A stretch of 64,000 nucleotides of DNA from NCBI RefSeq assembly GCF_009649845.1, contig NZ_WJIE01000013.1:124001-188000 (forward strand). Reading direction: 5' to 3'. This DNA comes from Polyangium spumosum. Its GTDB lineage: Bacteria; Myxococcota_A; Polyangia; Polyangiales; Polyangiaceae. The notes under the pieces were generated by a model. It ran no database searches. It was not told where the DNA came from and was given only the letters and a program-made list of their open reading frames with translations. A program made the translations under genes and the position numbers. Below, piece by piece: positions 1 through 8,040 of this stretch (positions within the stretch are counted from its first letter, which is position 1; each line of letters starts with the position of its first letter).

Positions 1-80
1 GGGGCGAAGGTGAAGGCGAGCGCGGTCGCCAAACACGCGAGGGTGATCCCGCGCCGGCGACCGAAACCATGGCGAAGCAC
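1..80 (-). CDS. Possible 5' end of an exported protein (truncated by window edge)
   Basis: On the reverse strand a GTG at 80-78 opens a frame that reaches the window edge. It encodes a short basic stretch (RHGFGRRRG) followed by a hydrophobic stretch (ITLACLATALAFTF), the pattern of a Sec signal peptide. Only about 26 codons are visible, so no function can be given. The downstream-facing hairpin repeat just upstream would separate it from the TerB-like gene. The call rests on signal-peptide shape alone and could be chance. Confidence 0.3.
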   Translation of the reverse strand, partial: MLRHGFGRRRGITLACLATALAFTFA

Positions 81-129
81 GCTTCGAGCGTACCAGACGG
101 ACGCCAGGCGTGGCGAACGCTTACGCGCG

Positions 130-186
130 GGGGGTGTGGGGGGCAGAGGAAGGACTGCAAAGCAGTCCGACCGGAGCCCCCCACCA
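130..186. repeat. Nested-hairpin repeat, copy 1 (possible terminator)
   Basis: Outer arms GTGGGGGGC (136-144) and GCCCCCCAC (176-184) are perfect complements. Inside lies a second perfect stem, GGACTGC-AAA-GCAGTCC (152-168). A copy with identical outer arms but a different inner stem occurs at 19770-19820. Both sit immediately after a stop codon, here that of the TerB-like gene on the reverse strand, so a terminator or 3'-end role is plausible. There is no U-tract. Confidence 0.65.
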
Positions 187-513
187 TCAAGCCAGGAGCT
201 GTTCGAGCAGGGACAGGCTCTCCTGCTCCTCCGGGTCCACGTTCCCGTCGGCCTTGATCATGCGGCGCGCGGCATCGAGCACCATCTGCCGGTGCGCGCG
301 TGGGATCGCGGCCGGGTCGACCTCCTCGGCGCGCGGCGGGACCTTCAGCCAGCCCTCGACCTGCTTCGCCTCGTCCGGCTCGAGGTGCAGCTCCTTGACC
401 ATCTTGTGGACGAGCGCGCGCTCCTTGGGCTTGATCTCGAGGTCCGCCCAGGCGAACGAGCACACGAACCGCATCACCCGGAGACGATCCTCGCGGCTCA
501 GGTTCTTCAGCAT
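187..513 (-). CDS. TerB-like domain protein
   Basis: A 108-residue, all-alpha cytoplasmic protein. The two halves carry the repeated acidic loop typical of TerB-like/tellurite-resistance-associated domains: 'WADLEIKPKERA' near residues 23-34 and 'IKADGNVDPEEQE' near 88-100. In TerB these loops bind metal. No signal peptide or membrane segment is present. It starts at ATG 513-511 and ends directly at a hairpin repeat. No other ter genes are nearby, so a role in tellurite resistance should not be assumed; stand-alone TerB-like proteins are common and mostly uncharacterised. Confidence 0.7.
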   Translation of the reverse strand: MLKNLSREDRLRVMRFVCSFAWADLEIKPKERALVHKMVKELHLEPDEAKQVEGWLKVPPRAEEVDPAAIPRAHRQMVLDAARRMIKADGNVDPEEQESLSLLEQLLA

Positions 514-535
514 GAAGGTACTCTATCAGACCTGA

Positions 536-1981
536 TCAGGGCCGTGGGGCAACGTCTGCAGCCGCGGTCGACGGGCGGAGCGCGAGCGCCGCGAGCAGGC
601 AGAGGACCGGCGTGATCACCATGTGATAGCGGTCCTCGCCGAAGAAGATCGCGTGCGTCAGGGCCACGGTGGCGACGGCGAAGACGAGGTAACCCGTCGT
701 GGCGTTGCGCGCCGGCGCGCCCGGGAGCGGCAAGGCGCCGAAGAGAACGATCAACACGGCGAGCGGCCAGAACGGATGCGCGTCGGCGAGCACGCCGTGG
801 AGCACGAAGCCGAGGACGGCGAGCAACGCGGCGAGCTGCGTGAGGCGCGCGCGCAGCGGCAAACGGCCGAGCGGAGAGGCGACGAGGCCAAGCGCGGCGA
901 GCGCGAGCAGCGCGACGTGTGACGTGGTGAGCAGGGCGCGGCCCTGGGCTTTGCGTTCTTCGGGCCAGGCCGCGGGGTTCGCCTCGCCGAGGTAGCCCAT
1001 CGGGAACGACTCGTGATCGAAGGTGTGGCCGAGCTTCTTCGGCACGAGCGAGAGCCAGCGGACGGGATCGTCCGCGATCCAGCGCAGGCCCTCGTCGCGC
1101 CAGCAACGGTCCTGCTGGACCTGGCCCGTGACGACCTTGCATCCGTCGCTCGCGCGTAACGTCTCGAAGCGGCCCGTCGCGCGTGGGGAGGCGCCGATCG
1201 CCAGGTTCCAGCCGCCGTTCGTGGAGACGAAGGCGCAGCCGTCCATCACGCGGCAGTTACGCGCGGTCCAGGGCAGGACGATGAGCACGGCGGTCACGAG
1301 CGTGATTCCGGCCGTGACGAGGCCCTTCTTCACCTTCGCGCGGAGCGTTCCGTCGCCCATCGTGAAGAACCCGAGCGCGGGCGCGACGAGCAAGGTCTGC
1401 GGCCGGACGAGCGTGGTCAGGCCGAGCGCGAGGCCCGCGAAGAGGGCGCCGCGCAGGGGCTTTTCCTTCGCGTCACGCGCGACGAGCCACCCCGCGGCGA
1501 CGAGCCCCAGCGCGGCGAGTGGCTCGGTCATGACCAGCGCGGCGTAGACGATGAGGCCCGGGTCGAGCGCGCAGAAGAGGCCCGCGGCGCGGGCGCGGTT
1601 CTTCGTGGTCGCGTACCGCGCGAGCCGGTGCACGAGCACCACGACGAGGGCGCCCGTGACGGCGTTGACCACGGGCGCGGTGGTCGGGCCGGCGCCGAAG
1701 ATCCGGTAGAAGATCGCGAGAAAGCCGCTGTATCCGACGGGGTAGTGGCACCACGGGTGCCAGACACGCGCGCCGCCGACGACCACGTCGTCCGAGTAGC
1801 CGAGGCCCTCGGCGATGCGGCGGGCGCCGAAGTCGTAGTAGTGCCCGTCCCATACGGGCTCGCGGGCCCAGGCGATGGCGACGTAGAGGCGCAAGAGCAG
1901 CGCCAGCACGAAGAGGGCGGCCGAGAAGAGCCGATCCCGTCCTTCGTCCGAAGGCTTATCCACTGCCCCTCGCGCGCCCAT
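536..1981 (-). CDS. Integral membrane glycosyltransferase, GT39/ArnT-like
   Basis: A 481-residue polytopic membrane protein with roughly ten hydrophobic segments. The first membrane helix (about residues 20-38) is followed by an acidic lumenal loop with 'WDGHYYDFGARRIAEG', the usual place of the catalytic acidic residue in dolichyl-phosphate-mannose mannosyltransferase/ArnT (PMT_2) enzymes, which use polyprenyl-phosphate sugars. A later 'WHPWCHYPVGYSGFLAIFYRIFG' also fits that family. The annotated start overlaps the end of the MinD-like gene by 26 bases on the same strand, so the two are probably translationally coupled. Acceptor and sugar cannot be read from sequence. Confidence 0.75.
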   Translation of the reverse strand: MGARGAVDKPSDEGRDRLFSAALFVLALLLRLYVAIAWAREPVWDGHYYDFGARRIAEGLGYSDDVVVGGARVWHPWCHYPVGYSGFLAIFYRIFGAGPTTAPVVNAVTGALVVVLVHRLARYATTKNRARAAGLFCALDPGLIVYAALVMTEPLAALGLVAAGWLVARDAKEKPLRGALFAGLALGLTTLVRPQTLLVAPALGFFTMGDGTLRAKVKKGLVTAGITLVTAVLIVLPWTARNCRVMDGCAFVSTNGGWNLAIGASPRATGRFETLRASDGCKVVTGQVQQDRCWRDEGLRWIADDPVRWLSLVPKKLGHTFDHESFPMGYLGEANPAAWPEERKAQGRALLTTSHVALLALAALGLVASPLGRLPLRARLTQLAALLAVLGFVLHGVLADAHPFWPLAVLIVLFGALPLPGAPARNATTGYLVFAVATVALTHAIFFGEDRYHMVITPVLCLLAALALRPSTAAADVAPRP

Positions 1982-3587
1982 GGGAGAGGTCCCGGAGCCT
2001 GCGCGTGTACGTCTTCGCGACCTGCGCAGGGTCGAGCTTCAGGTGCTTCGCGACCTGCTGGACGAAGCCCTGCACGTACACGAGCGCCGGCAGCTCCCCG
2101 AACGACTCGTTCTCGATCGCGTTGAGGTGCGCGACGTTGATCTTCGTGCGCTGCGCGATCTCGGCGATCTCGATGCCCTGCGACTCGCGCACCTTGCGCA
2201 GGAGCGCGCCCGAGAACTGGGTCTCGGCGTTGATCTCGCGCGCGAGCTCGGCCTGCATCATGGCGAGCTCGGCCATCTGCGCGGCGTTCGCGCTGCGCTG
2301 CGGGACCACCGTGGCGGGCGTGTCGTCGGGGAAGGTGGAGAGGTCGTAGGCGCGGCGGCGCACGGGATCGAGCAGGGTGTCGTGGGCCTCCTCGATACGC
2401 GCCTGCACCTGGCGCAAGACGTCGGGCGCGACGACGGAGCAGAGCGGCAGGCTGCCCTCGCGGAAGATCTCGCGCTGTCGCTTGACGGCGCGGCGGATCT
2501 CGTCGTCGGCCGCGGTGCGTGGCACGCCGAGGACCTCGTAGAGCGTGGCGGGCAGGGCGGCGGCGCGTTGCTGCGCGGCGGGCGAGCGCGGCGGGAGCGA
2601 GCCTCCGCGCGTGCTCTGCGCGGCGAGCAGGGCGAGGATGCGGCGCGCCACGCGCTCGATGTTGCGCGCGCTCTTCGAGGTGGGGCTGTCGATGAGCAGC
2701 GGCTGCCTGCGCCGCACCGTGAGCCAGACGGCGTCGTCGTGCTCGATGTGGCCGAGGTAGTCGAGCGAGATGCCGAGGAAACGCTCGGCGATGACGGACA
2801 TGCTCATGCCGAGGTCGAGGTCGCTGCGCAGGCGCGTCTGGCCGACGACGAGGTGCGCGGCGACCCGGAGCATCTCCTCGGCCGCGACCTTGGCGACGCC
2901 GTCGTCGTAGCGCTTGATCTCGGCGACGATCGCGGGCGGCGGGGCGAGCGGCGGCAGGGCGGCGATCACGCGCTCGACGAGCCTGAGCTTGAAGCGCTCC
3001 TTCGTGAGCGCGCGGCGCAGGACGCGCAGGTAGAGCGCGCGACAGAAGCGGTAGGTCGTCTCGATCGCGAGCGGCTCGGGCGCGGTCACGCAGATGCCGA
3101 CGTCGGCCTGGAGGAAGAGGTCGAGGGTGGAGGCCGTCGTCGAGGCGCCGAGGTTCAAGAGGACGTAGTCGACGTCGAGCTTCTCGATCTGCCGCGCCCA
3201 GTGCGAGCCGCGGCTCGGGCGGATCGGGGTCGCCGTCATGGGATCGTAGGCCGTGGGCAAGAGGCGCAGGCCGGGGACGATCGTGCCGACGGGCTTCGCC
3301 TTGCCTTCTTCGAGGGCCTCGCTCGTCACGAGCGGCGGCGTCTCCAGGCCGAGCACGCCGTGCAGGTTCGAGCCGAACGGATCGGTGTCGCAGACGACGA
3401 CCTCGCGGCCGAGCTGGGCGAAGTAGACGCCGAGGTTCACGGTGAGCAGCGTCTTGCCGACGCCGCCGCGCCCGCCGCCGACGGCGATGACCCGCCGCGT
3501 GCGCGCGCCCGAGGGCAGCTCGATCATGGGCGGCGGCGGGATCGTGGGTGTCAGCCGCTCGTTGTCGTCGTCTCCGGGCACGGGCAC
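1956..3587 (-). CDS. MinD/ParA-type ATPase fused to J-like and RodZ-type HTH domains
   Basis: 543 residues, GTG start at 3587. Residues 30-325 are a MinD/ParA-type P-loop ATPase: deviant Walker A GGRGGVGKT (38-46) and the 'DTDPFGSN' switch (67-74). Residues 348-416 read like a J domain (YEVLGVPRTAADDEIRRAVKRQR ... HDTLLDPVRRRAYDL split here by an insertion) but the HPD tripeptide that activates Hsp70 is absent. Residues 458-530 match the cytoplasmic HTH_25 domain of RodZ (LRKVRESQGIEIAEIA, then the FGELPALVYVQGFV segment). There is no transmembrane helix. No parB or min genes are adjacent, so a spatial-positioning or envelope-polarity role is inference; the domain calls are the solid part. 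Confidence 0.8.
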   Translation of the reverse strand: MPVPGDDDNERLTPTIPPPPMIELPSGARTRRVIAVGGGRGGVGKTLLTVNLGVYFAQLGREVVVCDTDPFGSNLHGVLGLETPPLVTSEALEEGKAKPVGTIVPGLRLLPTAYDPMTATPIRPSRGSHWARQIEKLDVDYVLLNLGASTTASTLDLFLQADVGICVTAPEPLAIETTYRFCRALYLRVLRRALTKERFKLRLVERVIAALPPLAPPPAIVAEIKRYDDGVAKVAAEEMLRVAAHLVVGQTRLRSDLDLGMSMSVIAERFLGISLDYLGHIEHDDAVWLTVRRRQPLLIDSPTSKSARNIERVARRILALLAAQSTRGGSLPPRSPAAQQRAAALPATLYEVLGVPRTAADDEIRRAVKRQREIFREGSLPLCSVVAPDVLRQVQARIEEAHDTLLDPVRRRAYDLSTFPDDTPATVVPQRSANAAQMAELAMMQAELAREINAETQFSGALLRKVRESQGIEIAEIAQRTKINVAHLNAIENESFGELPALVYVQGFVQQVAKHLKLDPAQVAKTYTRRLRDLSHGRARGSG

Positions 3588-3659
3588 GCCCGGACGTGTA
3601 CCACAGGATCTATGTGGTCAAGGGGGAGGTGGCCGTGAGCGTGAGCGTGTCCGATCTTC

Positions 3660-3927
3660 GTGGGTACATGTCCGCGTTCGGCGGAGGCGTGTCCGCGCAT
3701 GGCGAAGTCGTTGTGGCGGGTTCAAGAGGGTGTTGTGGCGGGTTTGGGTGGTGTTGTGGCGAACGAGGGGAGGGGTTGTGGCGGGTTCGAGAGGGGTGTC
3801 CGCGGGTTCGAGCGGGGTTGTGGCGTCGCGGCGAGGGGTTGTGGCGTCGCGGCGAGGGGTTGTGGCGTCGCGGCGAGGGGTTGTGGCGCGTCGGCGAGAG
3901 GTTGTGGCGTCGCGGGCGCGTGATGAC
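3660..3927. repeat. Intergenic 21-bp repeat array (GTTGTGGCG-containing)
   Basis: The sequence GTTGTGGCG recurs about nine times between 3709 and 3909. From about 3818 the array becomes regular with a 21-bp period (three near-identical units containing GTCGCGGCGAGGGG, then two diverged ones); earlier units are more degenerate (GTTGTGGCGGGTTC). The 21-bp period keeps all frames open, so apparent seven-residue repeat peptides on either strand are by-products. The 340 bp between the MinD-like gene and the HNH gene hold nothing else that I can support. Confidence 0.75.
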
Positions 3928-4701
3928 TCAGGGCCAGCTCCGGATTTCCGGGTGTGCGTGGATGGCTGCGCGGCAGTCCGCGTCGACGAGCTCGGCGCCG
4001 CGAGGGCTGTCGAGGAGGTCGAACAAGGTGCGCAGCACGCTCGCCATCGGATGGCGACAGATCACGCCCTGCGTGTAAAGGGCGAGGTTCTCGTCACCGC
4101 GCGCGCACGCTGCGGCGTACTGGACGATGCTGTTCTGCAGCCCTCTCCAGGCATCGCGCCGGTCCCTGTCCAGGTTTGCTCTCCGGTCGAACCCGAGGAC
4201 ACGGACCGTCCAGTCGCCCTTGTCCGTCAGCCCGACGAGTTTCCCGCTCGATGGCGTGAACTGGAGATGAACGCTGGGCTCCTCATCCTCATCGGTGGGG
4301 TTCACCAGCAGGGGTTTTCCCTGCGCGTCGCGCGGAAACTGTGTTCCCTTGAAATGGGTGTTGCAGATGCCGCAAGCCCACAGGTAGTTCTCCCAGGTGT
4401 AGGCGCGGCCCGGGTATTTCTCCTTGGGCCAGAAGTGCTCGATGTCGCTGCCTTTGCTGCATTCGCAGTACATGCACTGCTCGTTGCCTGGGGCCATGCG
4501 GCGAAGGACGCGATCGATCTCGTCGAAAGCCTTCGTTTTTTCCTGGTCCCAGAGCCGGTCAGCTTCTGCTTTGCGTGCCTGGCAGCGATCCGAGGTCCTC
4601 GTGTGCTTGGGATCGTTCCCTGCCCGAGCAATCTGGAGCGTCCGCTGGCAAAGTCGCGCGAGCGTCTCCTCGCTGAGCGGCTCGCGGATGACGCGCCTCA
4701 T
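3928..4701 (-). CDS. ptuB: HNH endonuclease, PtuB-like (Septu defence)
   Basis: 257 residues. The HNH nuclease with zinc-binding knuckles is clear: C76-x2-C79, 'SDIEHFWPK' with H89, then 'NYLWACGICNTHFKG' with C110/C113, N114 and H116. This is the TIGR02646/PtuB-type HNH found in Septu and in some retron systems. The ATG (4701-4699) overlaps the TGA of the upstream ATPase gene, so they are one operon. In Septu the ATPase senses infection and the HNH protein cleaves nucleic acid. Third-position base use is a little less extreme than in neighbouring genes, compatible with acquisition by transfer. No reverse transcriptase is present, which argues against a retron. Confidence 0.8.
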   Translation of the reverse strand: MRRVIREPLSEETLARLCQRTLQIARAGNDPKHTRTSDRCQARKAEADRLWDQEKTKAFDEIDRVLRRMAPGNEQCMYCECSKGSDIEHFWPKEKYPGRAYTWENYLWACGICNTHFKGTQFPRDAQGKPLLVNPTDEDEEPSVHLQFTPSSGKLVGLTDKGDWTVRVLGFDRRANLDRDRRDAWRGLQNSIVQYAAACARGDENLALYTQGVICRHPMASVLRTLFDLLDSPRGAELVDADCRAAIHAHPEIRSWP

Positions 4702-6053
4702 TCCGCCGCCCTCACCGCTCGCAGGGCCATCTCCACCGCCATGCTCCCGGTGTCGGGTAGCTCCTGCTTCAGACTTCCGAGCTCCGCTTCCTCCTCCGGC
4801 GTGATCTGGGCGCGGATGAGCTTGGCTTCGAGTTCGGCCACACGCGTCCGTAGCTCCTCCGAGCGATCCGAGTGCGCCTTCTCCAGCCCGAAGAGCTCGC
4901 TCATGGCCGCCTCGTCCGCGCCTCCGTTCACGATGACCTTGAACAGCTCCGGAGAGACGTGCTCGGCCTGTTCCCGGCTCCCCGGCGCAGGCAGGCGGAT
5001 GAGGCCGTTCGGATCGGCCGCCTGGCAGATAAAGGGGCTGTGGGAGGTGACGATGAACTGGATCCCTCGAAAGCGCGTCTTCAACCAGAACCCGATGCGC
5101 TGCTGCCACGAGACGTGCAGGTGGATGTCGATTTCATCGATGAGCACGGCGCCCGCGCCGAAAACCTCCACGTGACCATCCGGGTGTTCCCCGAGGTCGA
5201 GCTTCCCATAGCAACCATGAAGCTGCTTTACGATGTCCAGGACCAGCGCGATCACGGTCCTGTAGCCATCGCTCAGATCCCGCAGCGGCAAGATCACCCC
5301 GTCTCGCTCGGTCCAGAGCCCCTCCGAGTCGATGTGATGGATCCTCATCCCGTCCGGCAAGAGCCCGTCGTTCAGCAGCTTGATGACCGCGTCTTCGAGT
5401 TCTTTCGCCCCAGGCCTGCCCTCGGCCCGTCGAAAGGCCACGTCTCGGAGCCATACCACGCATTCGGAGAGCGACGAATCTTCACGGAACAAGCTCACGA
5501 GCCGCGCGAGCCGCGAGGGCCCGGCCATCAGCCGGATGCTGTCGGCAGCGTGCCCTGAAAGCCTTCGGAAAGGCCCGTACCCTGCGATGAACCAGCCTCT
5601 GGGGTTCTCCGCCCACGGGCCGCGCTCGGCGTGCTTCAGACGATTGTCCGGATTATGGGGACCCACCTTGGGCTCGGGGCCACTCTCTTGTCGTTCCAGC
5701 CCGATTTCTGCCCAGAAGGCTCCGTCCTTCGGCGTCATGCCGCGCCCCGTGAAGCCATCGGCGAAGGGATCGCATTCGATCACCACGCCCATGTAGCCCC
5801 ACGACGCGTCCTTTCGGATCCACCCGGCGAAGCTCTCCTCGAGGCTTCGCGCCGCGGTGGGACCCGCGACGGCGAGGGCGATGGCCTTGAGGAACGTCGA
5901 CTTCCCTGCGCCATTCCGCCCAGCTACGACCGTCCACCCTGCGTGCGACCCGTCAGGACGCGTGAGGTCGATCTCGACCTGCGCCCTGTCCTCATCCTGG
6001 GCGTTCAGCCCGAAACCCCGGATGTTCGCGATCGCGACCTTGCGGATGTACAT
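4698..6053 (-). CDS. ptuA: AAA/ABC-type ATPase, PtuA-like (Septu defence)
   Basis: 451 residues. An SMC/ABC-like head split by a helical insert: Walker A GRNGAGKST (45-53), signature-like LSDGY (260-264), Walker B VLIDEIDIHLH (303-313), and the H-loop VTSHSPF (335-341). This order with a short arm is typical of OLD/PtuA-type ATPases. A charged coiled coil at about 395-435 closes the protein. The partner HNH gene starts inside its stop codon. Septu PtuA forms a complex with PtuB; that function here is inferred from family and pairing. It is somewhat short for PtuA, and no third gene is attached. A divergent housekeeping gene lies 107 bp away. Confidence 0.8.
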   Translation of the reverse strand: MYIRKVAIANIRGFGLNAQDEDRAQVEIDLTRPDGSHAGWTVVAGRNGAGKSTFLKAIALAVAGPTAARSLEESFAGWIRKDASWGYMGVVIECDPFADGFTGRGMTPKDGAFWAEIGLERQESGPEPKVGPHNPDNRLKHAERGPWAENPRGWFIAGYGPFRRLSGHAADSIRLMAGPSRLARLVSLFREDSSLSECVVWLRDVAFRRAEGRPGAKELEDAVIKLLNDGLLPDGMRIHHIDSEGLWTERDGVILPLRDLSDGYRTVIALVLDIVKQLHGCYGKLDLGEHPDGHVEVFGAGAVLIDEIDIHLHVSWQQRIGFWLKTRFRGIQFIVTSHSPFICQAADPNGLIRLPAPGSREQAEHVSPELFKVIVNGGADEAAMSELFGLEKAHSDRSEELRTRVAELEAKLIRAQITPEEEAELGSLKQELPDTGSMAVEMALRAVRAAE

Positions 6054-6160
6054 GCTCGTCCGTCCCTCTGCTCGCGCGGCCAGCCTACTCTACCAGCCCC
6101 CGGTTTTCCCAGCCGCCCGTTCCACTCGACGCCTCGACCCAACCGGGTTAACCGCCACGC

Positions 6161-7387
6161 ATGGCCACCGTCCGCCCCTTCCGCGCCTTCCGCCCCGCGC
6201 CTTCCCTGGCCGCCGTCGTGGCGAGCCCGCCGTACGACGTCATCTCCACGGCCGAGGCGCGCAAGCTCGCCGAGGGCAACCCCGCGAGCTTCCTGCACGT
6301 CTCCCGCCCCGAGATCGACCTTCCCGAGGGCACGGACGAGCACGACGACGCGGTCTACGCGACCGGCGCGAAGAACCTCGCGAAGCTCATCGCCGACGGC
6401 GCGCTCTCCCAGGACCCCGAGCCGCACCTCTACCTCTATGCGCAGACCATGGGCGAGCACCGCCAGATCGGCGTCGTCGGCTGCGCGGCCGTGTCGGAGT
6501 ACCTCGCGGGCACGATCAAGAAGCACGAGAAGACGCGGGCCGACAAGGAAGACGACCGCACGCGCCACATCGACGAGCTCGCCGCGCACGACGAGCCCGT
6601 CTTCCTCACGTATCGCAACGATGGGGCGATCGACGCGCTCGTCCGGGCCTCGACCGAGGCGCCGCCGATCTACGACTTCACCACGAAGGACGGCGTGGGC
6701 CATCGCTTCTGGGTGCTCGGCCGCGACGCCACGCGCGCCCTCGAAGAGCGCTTCGAGGGCGTGCCGTGCCTCTACGTGGCCGACGGCCACCATCGCAGCG
6801 CCGCCGCGGCCCGCGTGCACCAGAAATCACGCGGCGACGGCCGCGAGCACGACGTCTTCCTCGCCGTCGTCTTCCCGCACGACCAGATGAAGATCATGCC
6901 CTACAACCGCGTCGTGCGGGACCTCGAGGGCCGCACGCCCGACCAGATCCTCGCGCGGCTCTCGCAGGTGATGCGCGTCGAGCCTTGCCCCGACGGCCTC
7001 GCCGCGACCCCGCCCGCGCCGCGCACCTTCGGCGCCTACCTCGCCGGCAGGTGGTACCTGCTCCGCGCCCCTGCGCTCGATCCCGAGCGCGCGCGTGATC
7101 CCGTCGCCTCGCTCGACTGCTCGATCGTGCAGGACCTCCTGCTCGGCCCGATCTTCGACGTGACGGACCCTCGCCGCGACAAGCACGTCGACTTCGTGGG
7201 TGGCATCCGCGGCTTCGGCGAGCTCGAGCGGCGCGTCGACGCGGGCGCGTTCACGCTGGGCTTGCACCTCTATCCGACGCAGATCGAGGAGCTCTTCGCG
7301 GTGAGCGACGCGGGCTTGCTCATGCCGCCGAAGAGCACGTGGTTCGAGCCGAAGCTACGGAGCGGGCTCTTCGTGCACGCCTTCTGA
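6161..7387 (+). CDS. DUF1015 family protein
   Basis: 408 residues, cytoplasmic. The N-terminus 'VRPFRAFRPAP...VASPPYDVIS' and the central 'YVADGHHRSAAAARVH' (about 205-220) are hallmarks of DUF1015. The DGHHR loop resembles the phosphate-binding loop of ParB/sulfiredoxin-fold kinases, and the family is often discussed as a serine-kinase-like enzyme; the substrate is unknown. It is full length for the family. It diverges from the Septu-like pair and is followed at 54 bp by an unrelated gene on the same strand. Confidence 0.85.
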   Translation: MATVRPFRAFRPAPSLAAVVASPPYDVISTAEARKLAEGNPASFLHVSRPEIDLPEGTDEHDDAVYATGAKNLAKLIADGALSQDPEPHLYLYAQTMGEHRQIGVVGCAAVSEYLAGTIKKHEKTRADKEDDRTRHIDELAAHDEPVFLTYRNDGAIDALVRASTEAPPIYDFTTKDGVGHRFWVLGRDATRALEERFEGVPCLYVADGHHRSAAAARVHQKSRGDGREHDVFLAVVFPHDQMKIMPYNRVVRDLEGRTPDQILARLSQVMRVEPCPDGLAATPPAPRTFGAYLAGRWYLLRAPALDPERARDPVASLDCSIVQDLLLGPIFDVTDPRRDKHVDFVGGIRGFGELERRVDAGAFTLGLHLYPTQIEELFAVSDAGLLMPPKSTWFEPKLRSGLFVHAF

Positions 7388-7441
7388 ATCGCAGCGCCGG
7401 TCCGCTTGCCGAGCGGCCCTGTACGTGGAAACGACCTCGCG

Positions 7442-8029
7442 ATGCCCGTCACCCGCCGCAAAGCCCTCGTCGCTGGCCTCTCCCTCTTCTCGGTGGGCGT
7501 GATCGGGTACGTCACCTACACGGTGGCCAAGTTCCCGCCGGACACGACGCCCGAGGGCGCCTACATGCGCGTCGCGGCCAACCTGGCGAAGGGCGACGCG
7601 CGCACCTGCTTCCATTACCTCGAGGACTCGGCGCAACACGCGGCCTACAGCATCCGCGATTATCGCAAGAAGGCGAGCGAGCGTATCTCGCAGGCCTACC
7701 CCGAGCCCGAGCGCACGCGCCTGCTCGACGCGTACCGCGCGCACGCGACGGCCGAGGACGGGGCGGACGTGTGGGTGGACCTGGCGACGAAGCGGGGATT
7801 CGTGACGCGGCTCCGGAAGGACCTGTCCGGATTGGCGAAGGTGGAGATCGTGGGCGAGCGGGCGACGGTAGAGACGGCGCGGGGGACCCGTTACGGGTTC
7901 CGGCGGCGCGAAAACGGGATGTGGGGGCTCACGTTGTTCACGGCGGATCTCGTGGCCGAGTCGGAGCGCGCGGCGCGGGATTGGGACATCGTGGAGCGGG
8001 CGGCGAAGGATTACGAGCGGGGGCGGTAG
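7442..8029 (+). CDS. Membrane-anchored protein of unknown function
   Basis: 195 residues. A basic N-terminus (PVTRRK) precedes one hydrophobic segment (ALVAGLSLFSVGVIGYVTYTV, about 7-27), giving an uncleaved anchor or signal peptide. The rest is a soluble alpha/beta region with 'ANLAKGDARTCFHYL', like the small periplasmic domains that follow NTF2/DUF4878 folds. I prefer ATG 7442 over the in-frame ATG at 7406 because it places the positive charges directly before the membrane segment. No family recognised with confidence. Confidence 0.65.
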   Translation: MPVTRRKALVAGLSLFSVGVIGYVTYTVAKFPPDTTPEGAYMRVAANLAKGDARTCFHYLEDSAQHAAYSIRDYRKKASERISQAYPEPERTRLLDAYRAHATAEDGADVWVDLATKRGFVTRLRKDLSGLAKVEIVGERATVETARGTRYGFRRRENGMWGLTLFTADLVAESERAARDWDIVERAAKDYERGR

Positions 8030-8040
8030 GAGCGACATCC

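Noticed and set aside
1956-3587. ParA of a plasmid or chromosome partition locus
   Set aside because: No parB gene or parS-like palindrome cluster is nearby, and the RodZ and J-like domains do not fit.
3442-5175. Long forward frame over the first array and the HNH gene
   Set aside because: It is antisense to an intact HNH motif on the other strand and gains length only because of the open 21-bp repeats.
3928-6053. Retron with HNH effector
   Set aside because: The HNH family also serves retrons, but no reverse transcriptase or msr/msd-like structure lies beside it.
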